The position numbers and the translations under genes were made by a program. This document shows, in pieces, positions 62,476 through 64,000 of a DNA stretch of 64,000 nt. A model generated the notes under the pieces. The model ran no database searches, was not told the DNA's origin, and was given only the letters and a program-made list of their open reading frames with translations. Numbering within the stretch: position 1 is the stretch's first letter; each line of letters begins with the position of its first letter. This stretch comes from Motiliproteus sp. SC1-56 (GTDB lineage: Bacteria > Pseudomonadota > Gammaproteobacteria > Pseudomonadales > Balneatricaceae): positions 1 through 64,000 of the forward strand of contig NZ_JAEMGS010000004.1 of the NCBI RefSeq assembly GCF_017309075.1, written 5' to 3'.

Positions 62476-63236
62476 GCGAAGAGTCTACCCTAGATGTCTA
62501 CCTGCCGGAGGCCGCCGAATACAGTTGCGGTGTGTTGAGCAAGCGCCACCTGGGAGCCCGGGTTTACGAGGTGGTGCTGGAGCGTCCGCCGGAAACGCCG
62601 TTCCTTCCAGGCCAGTATCTGCAGGTGATGCTGGACGACGCCAACGGTGTCCCCTTTTCCATTGCCAGTGCCCCCGAAGAGCCGGCTACCCTGACCCTGC
62701 ACATTCAGAACCAGGGCGAGGACAGTCTTTCCGAGCAGGTGCTGGAGCGGCTGCAGCCCGGCGCCCGGGTGCCGGTGCGCCTGCCCATGGGAGAGTGCTG
62801 TCTGCGCAGTGACCAGCTGGCCGCGGATGAGGTGCTGATTCTGGTTGCCGCGGGGACCGGGTTTGCACAGATGAAAGCGATTATCGAGTCGGTCATCGAA
62901 TCCGGCCTGGAGAACCCTGTCTGGCTCTACTGGGGCAGCCGCACGCCGGATCTGTTTTATGCCCGGGAACTGGCCGAAAGCTGGGCCGAGGCGTTGCCCA
63001 GCCTGCAGTTCATCCCGGTGGTTTCTGAGTTGACGGTGGGTTGGCTGGGGCGTACCGGCCTGGTCCACCACGCTGTACTGGAAGATTTTGAGGACCTGGC
63101 CGAGGCCCGGGTTTATCTCTGCGGTTCCCCGCAGATGGTCTACGCGGCGGAAGATGATTTCATGACCCGCGGCCTGCGCCCGGACCGTATCTTCTCCGAT
63201 GTCTTCGCCTATGCGCCGCGCCCCGACGCCGATTGA
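62472..63236 (+). CDS. fre: NAD(P)H-flavin reductase
   Basis: This 254-residue ferredoxin-reductase-type protein has the flavin-binding [11 protein letters not shown] and PFSIASAPE, and the nucleotide-binding [15 protein letters not shown] and [12 protein letters not shown]. No iron-sulfur motif is present. It reduces free flavins. The GTG at 62472 lies in the ubiD stop region with GAAGGAGG upstream. Its ~15-residue N-terminal extension compared with E. coli Fre is of unknown meaning. Confidence 0.92.
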   Translation: MSEESTLDVYLPEAAEYSCGVLSKRHLGARVYEVVLERPPETPFLPGQYLQVMLDDANGVPFSIASAPEEPATLTLHIQNQGEDSLSEQVLERLQPGARVPVRLPMGECCLRSDQLAADEVLILVAAGTGFAQMKAIIESVIESGLENPVWLYWGSRTPDLFYARELAESWAEALPSLQFIPVVSELTVGWLGRTGLVHHAVLEDFEDLAEARVYLCGSPQMVYAAEDDFMTRGLRPDRIFSDVFAYAPRPDAD

Positions 63237-63265
63237 AGCCGGCGGCCGGGGGCTGCGCCTGCAGG

Positions 63266-64000
63266 TTAGCTGAGAGTGGCCGGCCGTTCCGGCAGGGGCA
63301 GTTTCGGCAGTTGGTCGGCGGCGGCGTCAAAGGTGTCTAGCAGCAGGCGCTGGCAGTTTTCCTGATCATTCAGATTACGCAACAGCCGCACCAGCTCGTT
63401 GCGGGTCTCCTGATTGTCCTCCCGCTCCAGGCTGCGCTCAAAGTAGTCGCGGGCATCGTCCCAGGCTTCGTTGCGCAGTGATAGACGCCCCAGGGTGAGC
63501 AGCAGCGAGGGGTCTCCGCCGTGGAGTTTCAGCCACTGCTGGGCCTGTTTGAGCTGCTTGCCCGGCTGCTCGCCTCCGATGCGGCCGTAAAGGCGCACCA
63601 AGTCGCTGTCCCAGTTGCGCTTGATGCTGTTGCGCAGCACGGTTTCCGCCTGCTCCGAAAGACCCGCCTGGTCCATCAGGGTGGCGTAGCGGGCCACCAG
63701 CGCGCTGTCGTTGGACAGGTGCTTGGGTAGGCCCTTCCAGGTTTTGCGCAGCGCTTCGAGCCGCTGCTCTGCATCCGCCTCCACCGGCACCGCTTCCAGC
63801 TTGCTCTTGAGCAACCCTCGGTAGGCCTTGCGCTCAAGCTGTTGCAGCTTGTCCTCTGGGTAGACCTGTTCCTTGCGCAGATCCGGTAGCAGTTGGGTCA
63901 TGCCGTCCCAGTCTTCCAGGCGCAGGTAGACCCGCTTCAGCAGCTTCAGCACGTAGGTATGGCGCGGGGCGATGCGTCGCAGGCGCAGCAGGGTCGCCAG
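63266..64000 (-). CDS. hemY: HemY-family TPR protein, C-terminal part
   Basis: This frame runs off the window edge, so only the C-terminal ~244 residues are seen, including HTYVLKLLKRVYLRLEDWDG, KTWKGLPKHLSND and TPR-like helices (LGRLSLRNEAWDDARDYFERS). This matches the C-terminal TPR domain of the inner-membrane HemY protein encoded in hem operons; it is not the oxygen-dependent protoporphyrinogen oxidase of the same name in Gram-positives. An ATG-like internal start at 63952 is not the true start. Confidence 0.88.
   Translation of the reverse strand: MATLLRLRRIAPRHTYVLKLLKRVYLRLEDWDGMTQLLPDLRKEQVYPEDKLQQLERKAYRGLLKSKLEAVPVEADAEQRLEALRKTWKGLPKHLSNDSALVARYATLMDQAGLSEQAETVLRNSIKRNWDSDLVRLYGRIGGEQPGKQLKQAQQWLKLHGGDPSLLLTLGRLSLRNEAWDDARDYFERSLEREDNQETRNELVRLLRNLNDQENCQRLLLDTFDAAADQLPKLPLPERPATLS

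Overview
The window is a 64 kb GC-rich piece of a gammaproteobacterial chromosome. The gene content (trxA-rho, hslR-hslO, glnE, argA, ubiD with an fre-type reductase, a gmhA-hldE-hldD-waaF heptose block, kdkA beside waaA, Fe-SOD) points to a marine Pseudomonadales/Oceanospirillales-type organism. That placement is inferred from gene families and order only. It begins in the 3' part of a 5S rRNA gene and ends inside hemY.

Layout. (1) 0-2.3 kb: end of an rRNA operon, a small secreted EF-hand-like protein, and a divergent ECF sigma/anti-sigma pair; both sides of the divergent gap carry the same promoter-like motif. (2) 2.3-8.9 kb: an RND pump operon (pump before adaptor) preceded by a small overlapping ORF and divergent from a rhodanese/DsbA-like pair, then a TSUP permease. 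(3) 9.2-12.1 kb: a large FG-GAP-type lipoprotein and tRNA-Phe(GAA). (4) 12.2-29.9 kb: a lipopolysaccharide locus with ADP-heptose synthesis (gmhA, hldE, hldD), heptosyltransferase waaF, msbA, a lipid A acyltransferase, a visibly AT-richer outer-core glycosyltransferase segment, and the inner-core genes waaG-like, waaE-like, waaA, a GT9 heptosyltransferase and kdkA. (5) 30-38.9 kb: ilvE, an orphan CHASE-type histidine kinase, a DUF748 giant, a MerR regulator, rpiA and ilvA. (6) 39-43.7 kb: a CpxA/CpxR-like system divergent from a Met/His-rich CpxP/Spy-like protein, with a candidate CpxR box between them, then an unknown membrane protein and nnrS under an FNR/DNR-type box. (7) 43.8-51.5 kb: glnE, a CYTH triphosphatase, a DUF47-Pit phosphate pair, and argA. 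(8) 51.5-54 kb: a PHB depolymerase and two consecutive broken genes (a frameshifted VOC protein and a gene with an in-frame TAG). (9) 54-64 kb: sodB, cysQ-nudE, yrfG-hslR-hslO, trxA-rho, a 47-bp tandem repeat, ubiD-fre and hemY.

Most of the window is core metabolism and envelope biogenesis. No CRISPR array, prophage or insertion sequence was seen. The points most worth a second look are the mirrored ECF promoter motif, the gene interrupted by TAG at 53.5 kb, the FNR box that overlaps the longest nnrS reading frame, the metal-binding-looking CpxP variant, the uncharacterised membrane protein in the LPS island, and the large FG-GAP lipoprotein with an unassigned C-terminal domain.
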